64,000 bases of DNA from JBGTSJ01 sp041940305. Lineage in GTDB: Bacteria; Planctomycetota; Planctomycetia; Planctomycetales; Planctomycetaceae. The notes under the pieces are model-generated. The model searched no databases, was not told the DNA's origin, and worked only from the letters and a program-made list of their open reading frames with translations. The DNA is taken from the NCBI GenBank assembly GCA_041940305.1, contig JBGTSJ010000003.1, positions 248,001 to 312,000 on the forward strand. The letters are read 5' to 3'. Of the stretch, positions 16,106-25,166 are shown piece by piece. The position numbers and the translations under genes are program-made. Every line of letters starts with the position of its first letter. The first letter of the stretch is position 1.

Positions 16106-17074
16106 TCAGGTTCCGCGTTCGATGCGGCACTGCTGGGCCGGGAGTTCGCTCGCTCCACATGCGCCGGGCTCGCGATCGCTGCAGGCGGTGAAGCCTTCGG
16201 GTTCCACCTGCAGCGTGATGTGTCCCACCTCGAAGCGCTGCTGCAGCGTCTGGCGCAGCGCCCTCAGTTGCGCATCGGCCGCGTGCTGAGCGTCCACCAC
16301 GACGTGGGCCGACAGCGAATCGATGCCGCTGGAGATCCGCCAGACGTGCAGGCAGTGCACGTCCCGCACCCCGGCGACCCCCAGCAGGCACTCCCGCACG
16401 TCCTGCACCGGGATGTTGGCCGGAGCGCTCTCCATCAGCACGCTCACGGCTTCCCGCAACAGCCGCCAGGAGGAGAACACGATCAGCACGCAGATCAGGG
16501 CCGAGGCGACCGGATCCACCCATAGCCAGCCAAACAACCTGAGACAGATCGCGGCCGCGATCACCCCCACGCTCCCCAGCGTGTCTCCCAGCACATGCAG
16601 CCACGCGCCGCGCAGATTCAGGTTCTCGTTCCGCCCCCCGTGCAGAATCCAAAGCATCGCCCCGTTGACGAGCAGCCCTCCCACGGCGATCCACAGCATC
16701 AGCCCCGACGCGATCTCGGGCGGCTCCCGCAACCGCTCCCATGCCTCATACAGAATCGCCGCCGACACCGCGATCAGCGTCGCGCCGTTAACGAGCGCCG
16801 CCAGAATCTCCGCGCGGTGATATCCGAACGTCCGCTGCGGACCCGGAGGCTGCGACGCAATCCACACCGCAAACAGGCTCAGCCCCAGCGCCGCCGCGTC
16901 CGACAGCATATGACCTGCGTCCGCCAGGAGCGCCAGCGAATTGCTGAGCAGCCCCCCGATGACTTCCGCCGCCATGAACGCCGCCGCCAACACCAGCGCG
17001 GCGGTCAACCGGCTGCGCTGCCGCTGCGCGCCGTGGCCGTGAGCATGTGCATGGTCGTGGTCGTGGTCGTGCAT
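16106..17074 (-). CDS. Cation diffusion facilitator metal exporter (CzcD/ZitB-like)
   Basis: Inner-membrane proton-coupled exporter of Zn2+ or a similar divalent metal. 322 residues: a His-rich N-terminus (alternating H/D then H/A/G in residues 2-14), six transmembrane helices, and a cytosolic C-terminal domain. The transport-site motifs are present: HMLSD (His55, Asp59) in helix 2 and HVLGD (His160, Asp164) in helix 5, the H-D arrangement typical of Zn/Cd exporters. The C-terminus carries extra cysteines (TACSDREPGACG, QQC). It lies upstream of nothing obvious and is convergent with the small ORF at 15842. Confidence 0.92.
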   Translation of the reverse strand: MHDHDHDHAHAHGHGAQRQRSRLTAALVLAAAFMAAEVIGGLLSNSLALLADAGHMLSDAAALGLSLFAVWIASQPPGPQRTFGYHRAEILAALVNGATLIAVSAAILYEAWERLREPPEIASGLMLWIAVGGLLVNGAMLWILHGGRNENLNLRGAWLHVLGDTLGSVGVIAAAICLRLFGWLWVDPVASALICVLIVFSSWRLLREAVSVLMESAPANIPVQDVRECLLGVAGVRDVHCLHVWRISSGIDSLSAHVVVDAQHAADAQLRALRQTLQQRFEVGHITLQVEPEGFTACSDREPGACGASELPAQQCRIERGT

Positions 17075-17182
17075 CGGGATCCAGACGGTACTGCGGCCCC
17101 TCTTCCAATTCCTGCTTCCCTAAGTGTAGACCCGCGGCGCAGTTTCCGTAGGCCCTGACGCTCCGCCACGCAAATACCGCCG

Positions 17183-18877
17183 TCAACAGCTCCCGGTCCC
17201 GCGCCGCACGCCGCGATGCTCAAAGTACCGGCTCAGCACTCGAATGCGATGCACCTGATACGCCACGATCATCCCCGCGATCAGCAGCATCGCGGCAAAC
17301 AGCCCTGGATAGTGCGACGGCAGGTCCGGACGCTCCGGTCCGGTCAGCAGCAGCACGGCCGATGCAGCAAGGCACACCGCCGTCATGAACCAGACCATCC
17401 GCACACGGAACCACAAGCCCGATGCGGCCACCAGCATCGGATAGCCGGCCAGCAGCAGGTCGCTCGGTCCGTCAGCCAGAAACAGCACGACGGTAAACAG
17501 CAGTCCGTCCAGGGAAGCCCATAGGAAAGGAATCGTCGCCGCCAGCCGCCCCGCTCCCTGCAGCTTCTGCAAGGCGATCGACAGCACCCCCCACAGCACG
17601 AGTACTCCCATCACCAGCCAGTGATCGGGATGTTCCGCCGTCGACAGCATGAAATTCACCTGCACGATGCCCGCACCGATCCCGAGGCCGAGCATCCGCG
17701 ACACCAGCGCCGGCTCACGGCGGACCCAGCGCTGCAGCCGATGCCAGACGCTCACAGCCGGCGCCTGAATCGGCTCTTTCCGCAGATGCCGCTCCAGGTC
17801 CTCGGCGACTGCCGCCGCGGACTCGTACCGCCGCTCCGGATTCTTTTCCAGGCATCGCAGGCAGATCTGCTCGAGATCGTCGGGCACGCGGGGGTTCAGC
17901 TTCCGCGGCAACTGCGGTTCCCGCTCGAGCACGCACAGCAGCGTGTCCAGCGGATTCTCCTCCCGAAACACCGGCCGCCCCGTCAGCATTTCATACAGCA
18001 TCGCCCCCAGGCTGTAGACGTCGCTGCGTGCCGTCACATGCGCCGACTGCCCTCGCGCCTGCTCCGGAGACATGTAGCAGGGCGTGCCGATGATCGTCCC
18101 GGTCGTCGTCTCGCGGCTGTCACCCGACAGCACCTTGATCAGCCCGAAGTCCGTCAGATGCGGCTCGCCCTCCGCGTCCACCAGCACGTTGGAGGGCTTC
18201 AGATCGCGGTGGATGATCCCCTGCGTATGCAGGTAATGCACCGCCCGCGCCACGTCGGCCAGCATCGCCGCCGCATGCTCCGGCTCCATCGGTTCCGCTT
18301 CGCTCAGCAGGCTGGCGAGCGTCGTCCCCTCCACCAGGTCCATCACCAGGTAATGCTGCCCTTCGCATTCCCCGACGTCGTGCACCTTGACGATATGCGA
18401 ATGCGTCAGCCGCGCCGCCTCGCGCGCCTCCTGATAGAACCGCCGCAACTCCTCCGCCGAGGCCAGCTGGCTCGCACGGATCATCTTCACCGCCACCGTC
18501 GCCCCCAGCGACTTGTGCCGCGCCCGATAGACGATCCCCATTCCGCCCCGCCCGATCTCCGCCAGCAGCTCGTAACCGCCAAAGTTGCGCGGAAACGCCG
18601 CGGCCTTCTCCGCCGACTCCGCCAGCGGGCTGCCGCTGCTGAGCGTGGACCCGTCGCTCCCGGTCGATCGTCGCGGGCAGATTGACTCCAGCGCATCAAG
18701 ACAGTCGAGCATCTGCCCCAACTCGGGAAACGCCTCCAGCAGCTCCGGGGGCGGTTCGAGTTCCCCCCCTTCCCCTCCTCCTCCGCGCAGCGACTCCACG
18801 TAAGCGTCCAGCAGCGCGAACAGCCGCTCCTCGCTGGAACCGCTGCGTTCGATGGTGGCGGACGAACCGGTCGACAT
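17183..18877 (-). CDS. Membrane-anchored Ser/Thr protein kinase (Hanks type)
   Basis: 564 residues. An acidic, glycine-rich N-terminal segment resembles the region before many planctomycete kinase domains (YVESLRGGGG... AFPELGQMLDCLDALE). The kinase domain at about 102-365 is complete: GRGGMG at 109-114, catalytic Lys131, HRDLKPSN at 223-230 and DFG at 243-245. The C-terminal 170 residues contain about five hydrophobic helices (LGLGIGAGIVQVNFML onward) and no extracellular sensor domain. The ECF sigma gene directly upstream ends 68 bases before this start, on the same strand, suggesting the kinase phosphorylates or otherwise controls that sigma factor. Confidence 0.94.
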   Translation of the reverse strand: MSTGSSATIERSGSSEERLFALLDAYVESLRGGGGEGGELEPPPELLEAFPELGQMLDCLDALESICPRRSTGSDGSTLSSGSPLAESAEKAAAFPRNFGGYELLAEIGRGGMGIVYRARHKSLGATVAVKMIRASQLASAEELRRFYQEAREAARLTHSHIVKVHDVGECEGQHYLVMDLVEGTTLASLLSEAEPMEPEHAAAMLADVARAVHYLHTQGIIHRDLKPSNVLVDAEGEPHLTDFGLIKVLSGDSRETTTGTIIGTPCYMSPEQARGQSAHVTARSDVYSLGAMLYEMLTGRPVFREENPLDTLLCVLEREPQLPRKLNPRVPDDLEQICLRCLEKNPERRYESAAAVAEDLERHLRKEPIQAPAVSVWHRLQRWVRREPALVSRMLGLGIGAGIVQVNFMLSTAEHPDHWLVMGVLVLWGVLSIALQKLQGAGRLAATIPFLWASLDGLLFTVVLFLADGPSDLLLAGYPMLVAASGLWFRVRMVWFMTAVCLAASAVLLLTGPERPDLPSHYPGLFAAMLLIAGMIVAYQVHRIRVLSRYFEHRGVRRGTGSC

Positions 18878-18945
18878 ATGGTTTCAGAGTCGAGCCGAGC
18901 AATGACGGCGAATCGTTGAGCGAGTCGCCCGGAGAGGTACGCGTC

Positions 18946-19569
18946 TCATTGTGTCTCACCCGTCGGCCGCATCAACTCCTCGAGTTTGCGGATCGCCCGC
19001 ATCCACAGCATCTGCACCGCGGGCCGGGATCGTCCCATCCGCTCGGCGACCTCGTCGAACGGCAGGTGCTGCAGGTTGCGGAGCATGATCACCTCCTGGT
19101 GATCGGGAGCGAGCTTCGAGATCGCGTCGGCCAGTTCAATCTGCCGTTCCTGCTCGGCCAGGATCTGGCTGGGAGACACGCAGTCGTCGGGAGGATCGTG
19201 AAACACGACGTCGGAGCCGTCCCCGGTCGGCGAGGTCAGCGGCACTTCGCGCCCGATCCGCCGCTTGTCGGCCCGAAACCGCCGGATGAAATCGTGCGTG
19301 TTGTGCGTCAGGATCTGCCGCAGCCACGCCAGCCATTCCGCCTCGGTCTGACCCTGAAACGCGTTGAATCCCCGATGCGCCTCCAGCAGCGTCTGCTGCA
19401 CCAGATCGGACGCATCGATCTTCGTCCGCATCCAGCTCTCAACCTGCGCCCGCGCCACCAGGTCCACGTAGTTGCGGCACTTGGCGAACAACTGGTCGCG
19501 CGCTGCGGCATCACCGGCCCGCGCCTGTTGCAAGAGCGGCGCCAGAATTGAGCCCGATGGCGAATTCAT
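18946..19569 (-). CDS. ECF-type RNA polymerase sigma factor
   Basis: Sigma-70 family ECF factor of 207 residues. Region 2 is seen in YVDLVARAQVESWM, KIDASDLVQQTLLEAHRGF and AEWLAWLRQILTHNTHDFIRRF. Region 4 helix-turn-helix is HQEVIMLRNLQHLPFDEVAERM followed by GRSRPAVQMLWMRAIRKLEEL. I start it at the ATG at 19569; an in-frame GTG at 19605 would add 12 residues, and neither has a clear ribosome-binding site. It precedes the kinase at 18877 on the same strand, the ECF-kinase pairing frequent in planctomycetes. No anti-sigma gene is coupled to it. Confidence 0.92.
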   Translation of the reverse strand: MNSPSGSILAPLLQQARAGDAAARDQLFAKCRNYVDLVARAQVESWMRTKIDASDLVQQTLLEAHRGFNAFQGQTEAEWLAWLRQILTHNTHDFIRRFRADKRRIGREVPLTSPTGDGSDVVFHDPPDDCVSPSQILAEQERQIELADAISKLAPDHQEVIMLRNLQHLPFDEVAERMGRSRPAVQMLWMRAIRKLEELMRPTGETQ

Positions 19570-19830
19570 GCTTGAATGAGTCAGCTGGAGCAGGGATGGC
19601 AGCACACGGCCGCATTATCCCCCATCAGCCCCCCGTTCGCACGCCCAATCCCACACCGGGCGCGGGAGCACTCCAAACTCGTCCTGCTCAAGAGCGCCCC
19701 CGAAATGGACGAACCGGACCACGCGACTCGCCTCCACCGTTGAGCCAGGGCGAATCGGGATCATTCGCTCCCGGAGCCGGGCGAGGTGATTCAGCCGGAC
19801 CGTCGTTGCCTCTTGTTCAATTCCGGCGGA

Positions 19831-20826
19831 TTAACGGGCGGGCGCTCGCTCGGGCACGACGCCGCGGAATTGTTCGACGACGGCCCGCATGGCTTCGTCC
19901 TGCTCCAGGTTGACGTACTGCTGCCACCATTCGATGGACGTGCCCAGGTCGCCGTTGTTGCGGTCTTCTTCGAGGAGTGCCCGGTTGAAGTAGGCGAGGG
20001 CGAATTCCGGGTCGAGCTTGATGGCTTCGTCGAGCAGCTGGCCGGCCTGTTGCCAGAGCTGCGTCTGGGACGTGCGGTCGGTCGCGGTGTAAGCGATCGT
20101 CATCAGCCGGGCGGCCCGCAGGTTGAGCGAGGTGGCGGTGACTCCGTCGAGGGCTTCGGCGCGGTTGATGAGTTCTTCGGCTTCGGCGAGTCGGCCCGCG
20201 GCGATCTGGATGGCCGCCAGTTCGAGCAATGCCGGAGCACTCTCGGCGCCGCCGCTGACGTCGGCAGTCGCCTGCTGCACGATGCCGTCGACGGCGTTGC
20301 GTCGGGCGGCCTGTTCTTCCGGCGGGAGATCATCGCCGGCACCGCGCGTGCCCATCTCCCGGGCGGCAAACGCCATGTAGGCCAGAGCGGGCGTGCGGCG
20401 CATCGCCAGGACGGGCGGTTGCTCGGGGGTGAGCGTGTAGACGTTCTCTGCGGGAGGAAGTGAGAGGGGCGCGACATGCGCGACGGTCCCGGGGTCGTCC
20501 GGGCCGCGGCTGGCGAGATACGTGATGCCGACGGCGATCAGGAGGGCGGCGGCGGTGAGCAGGGGTTGAACCGCTCGCCGCCAGGTGACGGGCGATTCAC
20601 GTCGGCCGCCGTCGGCGACGAAAGGGAGCGGCTTGTCCGTCGGCGCCTCTACGGGAAACTCTGTGCGGATGGCGTCGAGAATCTCCATGGCGCGCGGGCT
20701 GCGGTCGATCAGCTGCCGCACGCGGGCGCGCTCGGCGTCCCCCAATCTTCCTTCCGCATAAGCGGCGAGCAGGTTGGGGTCGAGCCTCGTTTCGTCCTCG
20801 GCGGTAAGTGTGTCCCAGATGTTCAT
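19831..20826 (-). CDS. Anti-sigma-like membrane protein with TPR region
   Basis: 331 residues. The first 55 residues (LLAAYAEGRLGDAERARVRQLIDRS) read like the helical anti-sigma domain of zinc-finger anti-sigma factors but lack the His/Cys zinc ligands. A single transmembrane helix lies at about 86-106. The rest is helical, with TPR-like units such as LAAIQIAAGRLAEAEELINRAEAL and LDEAIKLDPEFALAYFNRALLEE. It starts 123 bases downstream of the large sigma-like gene on the same strand, so it may bind and tether that protein at the membrane. The link is inference from order and domain make-up. Confidence 0.7.
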   Translation of the reverse strand: MNIWDTLTAEDETRLDPNLLAAYAEGRLGDAERARVRQLIDRSPRAMEILDAIRTEFPVEAPTDKPLPFVADGGRRESPVTWRRAVQPLLTAAALLIAVGITYLASRGPDDPGTVAHVAPLSLPPAENVYTLTPEQPPVLAMRRTPALAYMAFAAREMGTRGAGDDLPPEEQAARRNAVDGIVQQATADVSGGAESAPALLELAAIQIAAGRLAEAEELINRAEALDGVTATSLNLRAARLMTIAYTATDRTSQTQLWQQAGQLLDEAIKLDPEFALAYFNRALLEEDRNNGDLGTSIEWWQQYVNLEQDEAMRAVVEQFRGVVPERAPAR

Positions 20827-20949
20827 CGTAGGCTCCTCCCCGTGGCGTTGCCGCGGTGGGGCGGGTGATTCGGTTTCAGTCGGATGAATGCGGCGCGAAG
20901 GCCGTCAATGGGTTGCCGGAATGGACGAGGTCAGTGTGCGAATCCGCGG

Positions 20950-22413
20950 TTACGAGGCCTGTATGACGGAGAGATCGGGGGAGATCTCGCGCCCTCCGAA
21001 CAATTCGTCCAGGGCGGTTTCCACCCGGTCGTTCAGGTGCTCGAGTGGGACGTTGGTTTGCGCGGCGAGTTCCTCGGCGATGCGCGCCTGCGTGCGGGAG
21101 CGCCACAGCTCCAGTTGCTCCTGCAGCCGTGCGATGCGGACGGTGGACTCCTCCATCTGCTCCGCCATTTCGGCGAGCGACCGTGCCTGCCGCCATTTGA
21201 GGAACGCGAGGCGGAACAGCCGGGGCTGCTCGTCGCGCAGACGGCGAAAGGCGTCGAGCAGCTTCTGCAGCAGGAGCGGCTCGAAGAACGCGGGGAGGTT
21301 GCTGCGGAGTGCGGCGACGATGGTGTCGTGCGCAATGCCGGATTGGGTGCTGAGGTCGCGACAGGTGGCTGCGGTGGCGGAGAGGAAGTATTCGGTGATC
21401 TCGCTGGCCTGCTGGCTGACGCGGGCCTTGGTGACGCCGTACATGCGGGCAATCTGGACCTGCTGAGCACGCAACGGGAGCCAGAGGACGGCTACCTGGG
21501 CGAGGCGCTCGCTCTTGCGATCGCTGAGTTCGCGGAGCGCGCGGTTGAGGTCGGACTGGAGCCTGGGGCGGAAGCGTTCGACGAGTTCGCGGAAGGCGAC
21601 GTCGTCGATGGGGCGCGGGTCCTCGCCGCGGATCTCGGTCTGCGGTTCGCCCGCCTCTCCCTGCGGCGGGGCGCCGGGTCCGCGCGTCTCTTCGATGAGC
21701 ATGTGATAGGCCATCGAGAAGAGCCACGTCCTGAGCGTGGAAAGTCCGAGATATTTCTCCAGCCTCAGCCGCGTCTTGGGGACGGCGTCGGGGTCGTCGG
21801 CATCGTCGAACGGCGGCGTGCCGAGATGCGAGTTGGTGACGGACCACGCCTGGCTGAGGACGTTGTCGACGACTTCCTGTGCCCGCCCTTCGGAGAGGCG
21901 GTTGCGAAACTGCTTCACCAGCCGTCGTCCGACCTGGGTGTCGACGATCTCGACCAGCCTCTGGCAGGCCGCGTTGTCGCGCGCGAGGCAGGCGGAAGCG
22001 AGGAACAGGTCCGACAGGGAGAGCGACGGCACGTGCTCTTCGAACGTCACGCGTCCCTTGCGGCGGCGACCAGGCCGGGCGGACGGTTTCGCATCGCCGG
22101 CGCTCTCCTTGCGGAGGGCAAGCTGCTTGATGAAGCCTTCGCCTGACGCTCCGGCGACGTGCGGAACCAGGTCATCAAACGGTTGGCGACAGCCCGGAGG
22201 CTGCGTTTCGGCCAGCTTCTCCGACATGTCGGAGAAGCCTTCTTCGAGCACCGGCTCGAACGTCGCCCGGAAGGCGATGACGGCCTCCGACTCGCGGCGG
22301 GCCACACGGACGGCGAGTTGTCGTTCCGGGTCGGCGGTCGGGACAGCCATCGTACGTCGTCGCTCCGCGGTACGTGCAGGACGTTCGGCAATGGCGAGGC
22401 ACAGATTTCCCAT
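20950..22413 (-). CDS. Large sigma-70-like protein with C-terminal extension
   Basis: About 487 residues if translated from the ATG at 22413; starts at 22512 or 22350 are possible and no site has a good ribosome-binding sequence. The middle resembles sigma region 2 (DLFLASACLARDNAACQRLVEI, YLGLSTLRTWLFSMAYHML). A region-4-like helix-turn-helix follows (PLRAQQVQIARMYGVTKARVS). Unlike ECF factors of about 200 residues, it has an Arg-rich N-terminal part of about 150 residues and a helical C-terminal extension of about 170 (FFEPLLLQKLLDAFRRLRDEQ... RLQEQLELW). A membrane protein with anti-sigma character follows on the same strand. Sigma activity is inferred from motif similarity only. Confidence 0.65.
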   Translation of the reverse strand: MGNLCLAIAERPARTAERRRTMAVPTADPERQLAVRVARRESEAVIAFRATFEPVLEEGFSDMSEKLAETQPPGCRQPFDDLVPHVAGASGEGFIKQLALRKESAGDAKPSARPGRRRKGRVTFEEHVPSLSLSDLFLASACLARDNAACQRLVEIVDTQVGRRLVKQFRNRLSEGRAQEVVDNVLSQAWSVTNSHLGTPPFDDADDPDAVPKTRLRLEKYLGLSTLRTWLFSMAYHMLIEETRGPGAPPQGEAGEPQTEIRGEDPRPIDDVAFRELVERFRPRLQSDLNRALRELSDRKSERLAQVAVLWLPLRAQQVQIARMYGVTKARVSQQASEITEYFLSATAATCRDLSTQSGIAHDTIVAALRSNLPAFFEPLLLQKLLDAFRRLRDEQPRLFRLAFLKWRQARSLAEMAEQMEESTVRIARLQEQLELWRSRTQARIAEELAAQTNVPLEHLNDRVETALDELFGGREISPDLSVIQAS

Positions 22414-22890
22414 ACCGTTGTGACGGTCGGGACTGGACCGGGTAAAGGCCGAATCGCAGGAGATCGGGCCCGCCAGTTTACAGAAGTTGCCACGTAGAGC
22501 GGACTTCCGCAAGCGTGGGGGAGGTTCGAAGGGTGTCGGAGCCGATTCCCACGGTTCGCACCACGCGGCCCCGGCGAAAGCTCAGCGTAGTAGCGGATCC
22601 AGCGGACGGCACACGAAGTGTGCCTACGACTTTGGGCTGCGGGCTCGCCGCAGGGCGGGAAGTGACCTTCGCGGAGGAAGAAAGTCGGCAGCCGACATGG
22701 AGCGGATTCTTCGGAGTGAGTTAACCGATGACCTTCGAAACCTGCCGCGAGTGGCGTGCCGGCGTTTGGGCGCACCAGCACTTCTCCGGGCCGGTCGGAT
22801 TCCGCAGGGACTGACCCGGACCACCCCGATACAGAACTCCCTGCCGGTCAATTCAGATGTCGAAGTTCGCACTCGACAGGAGTTCAACCA
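22414..22890. other. Divergent intergenic stretch with palindromic repeat
   Basis: About 477 bases between the sigma-like gene (leftward) and the cytochrome gene (rightward). It contains one copy of the dispersed palindrome at 22600-22632. No coding sequence is convincing. The cytochrome gene's ribosome-binding site AGGAG is at 22878-22882. I could not identify a promoter. Confidence 0.55.
22600..22632 (-). repeat. Dispersed palindromic repeat, copy 1
   Basis: Read leftward: AGTCGTAGGCACAC-TTC-GTGTGCCGTCCGCTG. The stem GGCACAC/GTGTGCC closes a three-base loop. It is the same family as the copies at 31125, 33482, 40401, 40951 and 49952. Confidence 0.85.
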
Positions 22891-24471
22891 ATGAAGCGGA
22901 TCGTGCTGGGGACCATTGCTGCGGCTGTTGCGGTCGGGAGTCTGCTATTCACATCGGTCGGAGACGGACAGGAGCGGCAACCCCGCCGCGACCGACCACG
23001 GTCGGGAAACCGTGAGGCCGCAACCCCGACTCCGCTGCCGGACGCCATCGAGGAAGCGCAGACTCCGCGCGAAATGTCGAAGGAGCGGCCGGAACAGCAA
23101 CTGTCCGAGCACGACAAGTCCGATGTGTTCAACGCAATGAAGGCACAGCCGTCGTCGCCGGTATTTGAAGAGCAGCCTGCGGACGGAAAGATCACGGGCT
23201 TCGATTTCTATCGCGACCCGCTGAACGCGCCCGAGCCGTTCACCACGCTCGAAGAGATCATGGAGAAGGAGACGGCGGCGCGGCCGATGGTGATGGCGGC
23301 GCAGCGCGAACTGCTGGAGCAGCGGTACAACCTGGAGCCGAAGCTCGATTCGGAAGTGACGATGACGCGCGGGAAGCCCTTGTGCGTGGGCCCGACGGCC
23401 CGGCTGCCGGAAGGCATGACGTGGGAGAAGCTGGCGGAGATGACGCCCGCCGAGATCAAGGAGCAAGGAGTCTTCCCGTATCCGTCGCTGCCGCATCCGC
23501 TGCAGGTCAACGGCGGTCAGGTCTTTCCGGCAATGCAGATCGAAATGTTCCCGCGGCTGCAGCGCTATGACGTGGAGTTCGACCTGCCGGAGGCGTTTCT
23601 GCCCGAATTCCCGCCCGCTATCTTTCTGAGCAACCGGCCGGAACTGGGCGACGTGTCGCGCGGCGAGGTCGTTTCGATCAACAACTATTACCGATTGTTC
23701 AAGGACCTGCTGACGCCGGTGCAGCTCGACGGGCTGCGGCTGCTGCTGACGCCGTTCCCGCAGGAGGAGTTTAATCCGACGGATGACCGCAAGAGCCCGC
23801 AGCCGAGCCTGGGCGTCACCTGCCTCGACTGCCATGTCAACGGCCATACGACGGCGCAGTTCCATCTGAATCCCGACAATCGTCCGCAGGAGCGGCGGTT
23901 CCGCATCGACACGGTCAGCCTGCGCGGCATGGCGCACCAGCAGATCCACGGCTCCAAGCGGAGCCTGCGGTCGGTGGAGGACTTCACGGAGTTCGAGCAG
24001 CGGACCGCGTACTTCAACGGCGACGCGATTCATGCGATGAAGAAGGGCTTCATGGTGCTGGACCGGGTGCAGGTCAGCCACATGGCTCAGATGCAGAACA
24101 TGTTCGACTTCCCGCCCGCCCCCAAGCTGGACCCGATCACGGGGCGGCTGAACCCGGAACTGGCGAGCGAGAGCGAGATCCGCGGCGAGGAGATCTTCCG
24201 GGGGAAAGGACAATGCGCGACCTGCCATCCCGCCCCATTCTTCCTCGATCACCAGCTGCACGACCTGCATCTGCAGCGATTCCTCGACGAGCCGGGCGAC
24301 GGCCCGATCAAGACGTTTACGCTGCGGGGCATCAAGGAGAGCCCGCCGTACATGCATGACGGCCGCTGCCTCACGCTGGAGGACACGGTCGAGTTCTTCA
24401 ACCTGGTGATGCAGCTGGGTCTGACTGCGGACGAGAAGACGGACCTGGTGGCGTTTCTGCGTTGCCTGTGA
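22891..24471 (+). CDS. Di-heme cytochrome c peroxidase-like protein (CcpA/MauG family)
   Basis: Exported protein of 526 residues with a signal peptide (VLGTIAAAVAVGSLLFTSVG). Two c-type heme motifs are present: CLDCH near residue 310 and CATCH near 442. The C-terminal TFTLRGIKESPPYMHDG and TLEDTVEFFNLVMQLGL are hallmarks of the bacterial di-heme peroxidase/MauG fold, which reduces H2O2 or oxidises protein substrates in the periplasm. The N-terminal 200 residues are unusual for CcpA. The start is fixed by AGGAG at 22878-22882, eight bases before ATG. A strong hairpin at 24484-24529 follows. The exact substrate is unknown. Confidence 0.87.
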   Translation: MKRIVLGTIAAAVAVGSLLFTSVGDGQERQPRRDRPRSGNREAATPTPLPDAIEEAQTPREMSKERPEQQLSEHDKSDVFNAMKAQPSSPVFEEQPADGKITGFDFYRDPLNAPEPFTTLEEIMEKETAARPMVMAAQRELLEQRYNLEPKLDSEVTMTRGKPLCVGPTARLPEGMTWEKLAEMTPAEIKEQGVFPYPSLPHPLQVNGGQVFPAMQIEMFPRLQRYDVEFDLPEAFLPEFPPAIFLSNRPELGDVSRGEVVSINNYYRLFKDLLTPVQLDGLRLLLTPFPQEEFNPTDDRKSPQPSLGVTCLDCHVNGHTTAQFHLNPDNRPQERRFRIDTVSLRGMAHQQIHGSKRSLRSVEDFTEFEQRTAYFNGDAIHAMKKGFMVLDRVQVSHMAQMQNMFDFPPAPKLDPITGRLNPELASESEIRGEEIFRGKGQCATCHPAPFFLDHQLHDLHLQRFLDEPGDGPIKTFTLRGIKESPPYMHDGRCLTLEDTVEFFNLVMQLGLTADEKTDLVAFLRCL

Positions 24472-24483
24472 TTGCCGCCCGTT

Positions 24484-24529
24484 CAGCCTGGGCCGCTGGA
24501 GCGCACGCTCCGGCGGCCCTCTGAGGCTG
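24484..24529. terminator. Strong GC hairpin after the cytochrome gene
   Basis: GGGCCGCTGGAGCG at 24490-24503 pairs with CGCTCCGGCGGCCC at 24506-24519 (13 of 14 pairs, two-base loop). An outer CAGCCT/AGGCTG extends the stem. There is no T-tract, so it may be a processing or stabilising structure instead of a classical terminator. Confidence 0.5.
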
Positions 24530-24647
24530 GAATTGGGCGATTTGCCGGATCATCGGGAGGAACGGGCTCGCACAGTCGTGAGGCATGTCAATTGCATAGG
24601 GCTGCGGCATCGTCGGCCCACGAGAGACACCTGAAGGACACGATGCC

Positions 24648-25109
24648 ATGCTGCCCCCGACCGCCCAGCGCGTTTCGCTGAATACCGATCCGGAAGTGAA
24701 CGACCGCATCCGTCAGCGGACGGAGGCGAACATCGAATACTACGGGTCGCTGGGACCGCTGGGCATTGAGCGGCGATTGCGGGAACTCGATCAGGAGTGG
24801 GACGTCGAACGCTGCCTGGAGACGATGGCGCCGTCGTTTTCGCTTGCCGGCATGTTCCTGGGCACGACGTTGAGCAAAAAGTGGCTGCTGCTCCCGCTGG
24901 CCGTGCAGGCGTTTCTGCTCCAGCATGCTTTGCAGGGGTGGTGCCCTCCTCTCGTCCTGCTGCGCAGGCTCGGCGTCCGCACCACGGCGGAGATCAATCA
25001 CGAACGTTACATGCTCAAGGCGTTGCGCGGTGATTTCCAGGGCGTGTCCGAATCGCAGGACGAGGCATTGGTGGCGAAGGGTTATGTGCCGTCGCTCGCC
25101 TCGAGATAA
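24648..25109 (+). CDS. YgaP-type transmembrane protein (DUF2892-like)
   Basis: 153 residues. The N-terminal half is soluble (NDRIRQRTEANIEYYGSLGP). A pair of hydrophobic segments follows (SFSLAGMFLGTTLSKKWLLLPLAVQAFLLQHAL), then GWCPPLVLLRRLGVRTTAEINHERYMLKAL. The GWCPP..LLRRLGVRT phrase resembles the DUF2892/YgaP membrane domain, which often accompanies rhodanese or sulfur-handling proteins. AAGGA lies nine bases before the ATG at 24648. It ends 57 bases before egtB, so it may belong to the ergothioneine operon; a link to sulfur chemistry would fit but is inferred. Confidence 0.75.
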   Translation: MLPPTAQRVSLNTDPEVNDRIRQRTEANIEYYGSLGPLGIERRLRELDQEWDVERCLETMAPSFSLAGMFLGTTLSKKWLLLPLAVQAFLLQHALQGWCPPLVLLRRLGVRTTAEINHERYMLKALRGDFQGVSESQDEALVAKGYVPSLASR

Positions 25110-25166
25110 GGCCGATCCTCCTGGTTCTTCTCCCCCCCCTTCACGTTTCAGCCTGCGTTCGATGCC

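Noticed and set aside
15804..16742. A 312-codon leftward frame overlapping the CDF exporter
   Set aside because: Gly/Arg/Ala-rich alternate frame of the exporter; no family match.
22945..24357. A 470-codon leftward frame over the cytochrome gene
   Set aside because: Arg/Leu/His-rich shadow; the forward gene has a signal peptide, two CxxCH motifs and a strong ribosome-binding site.
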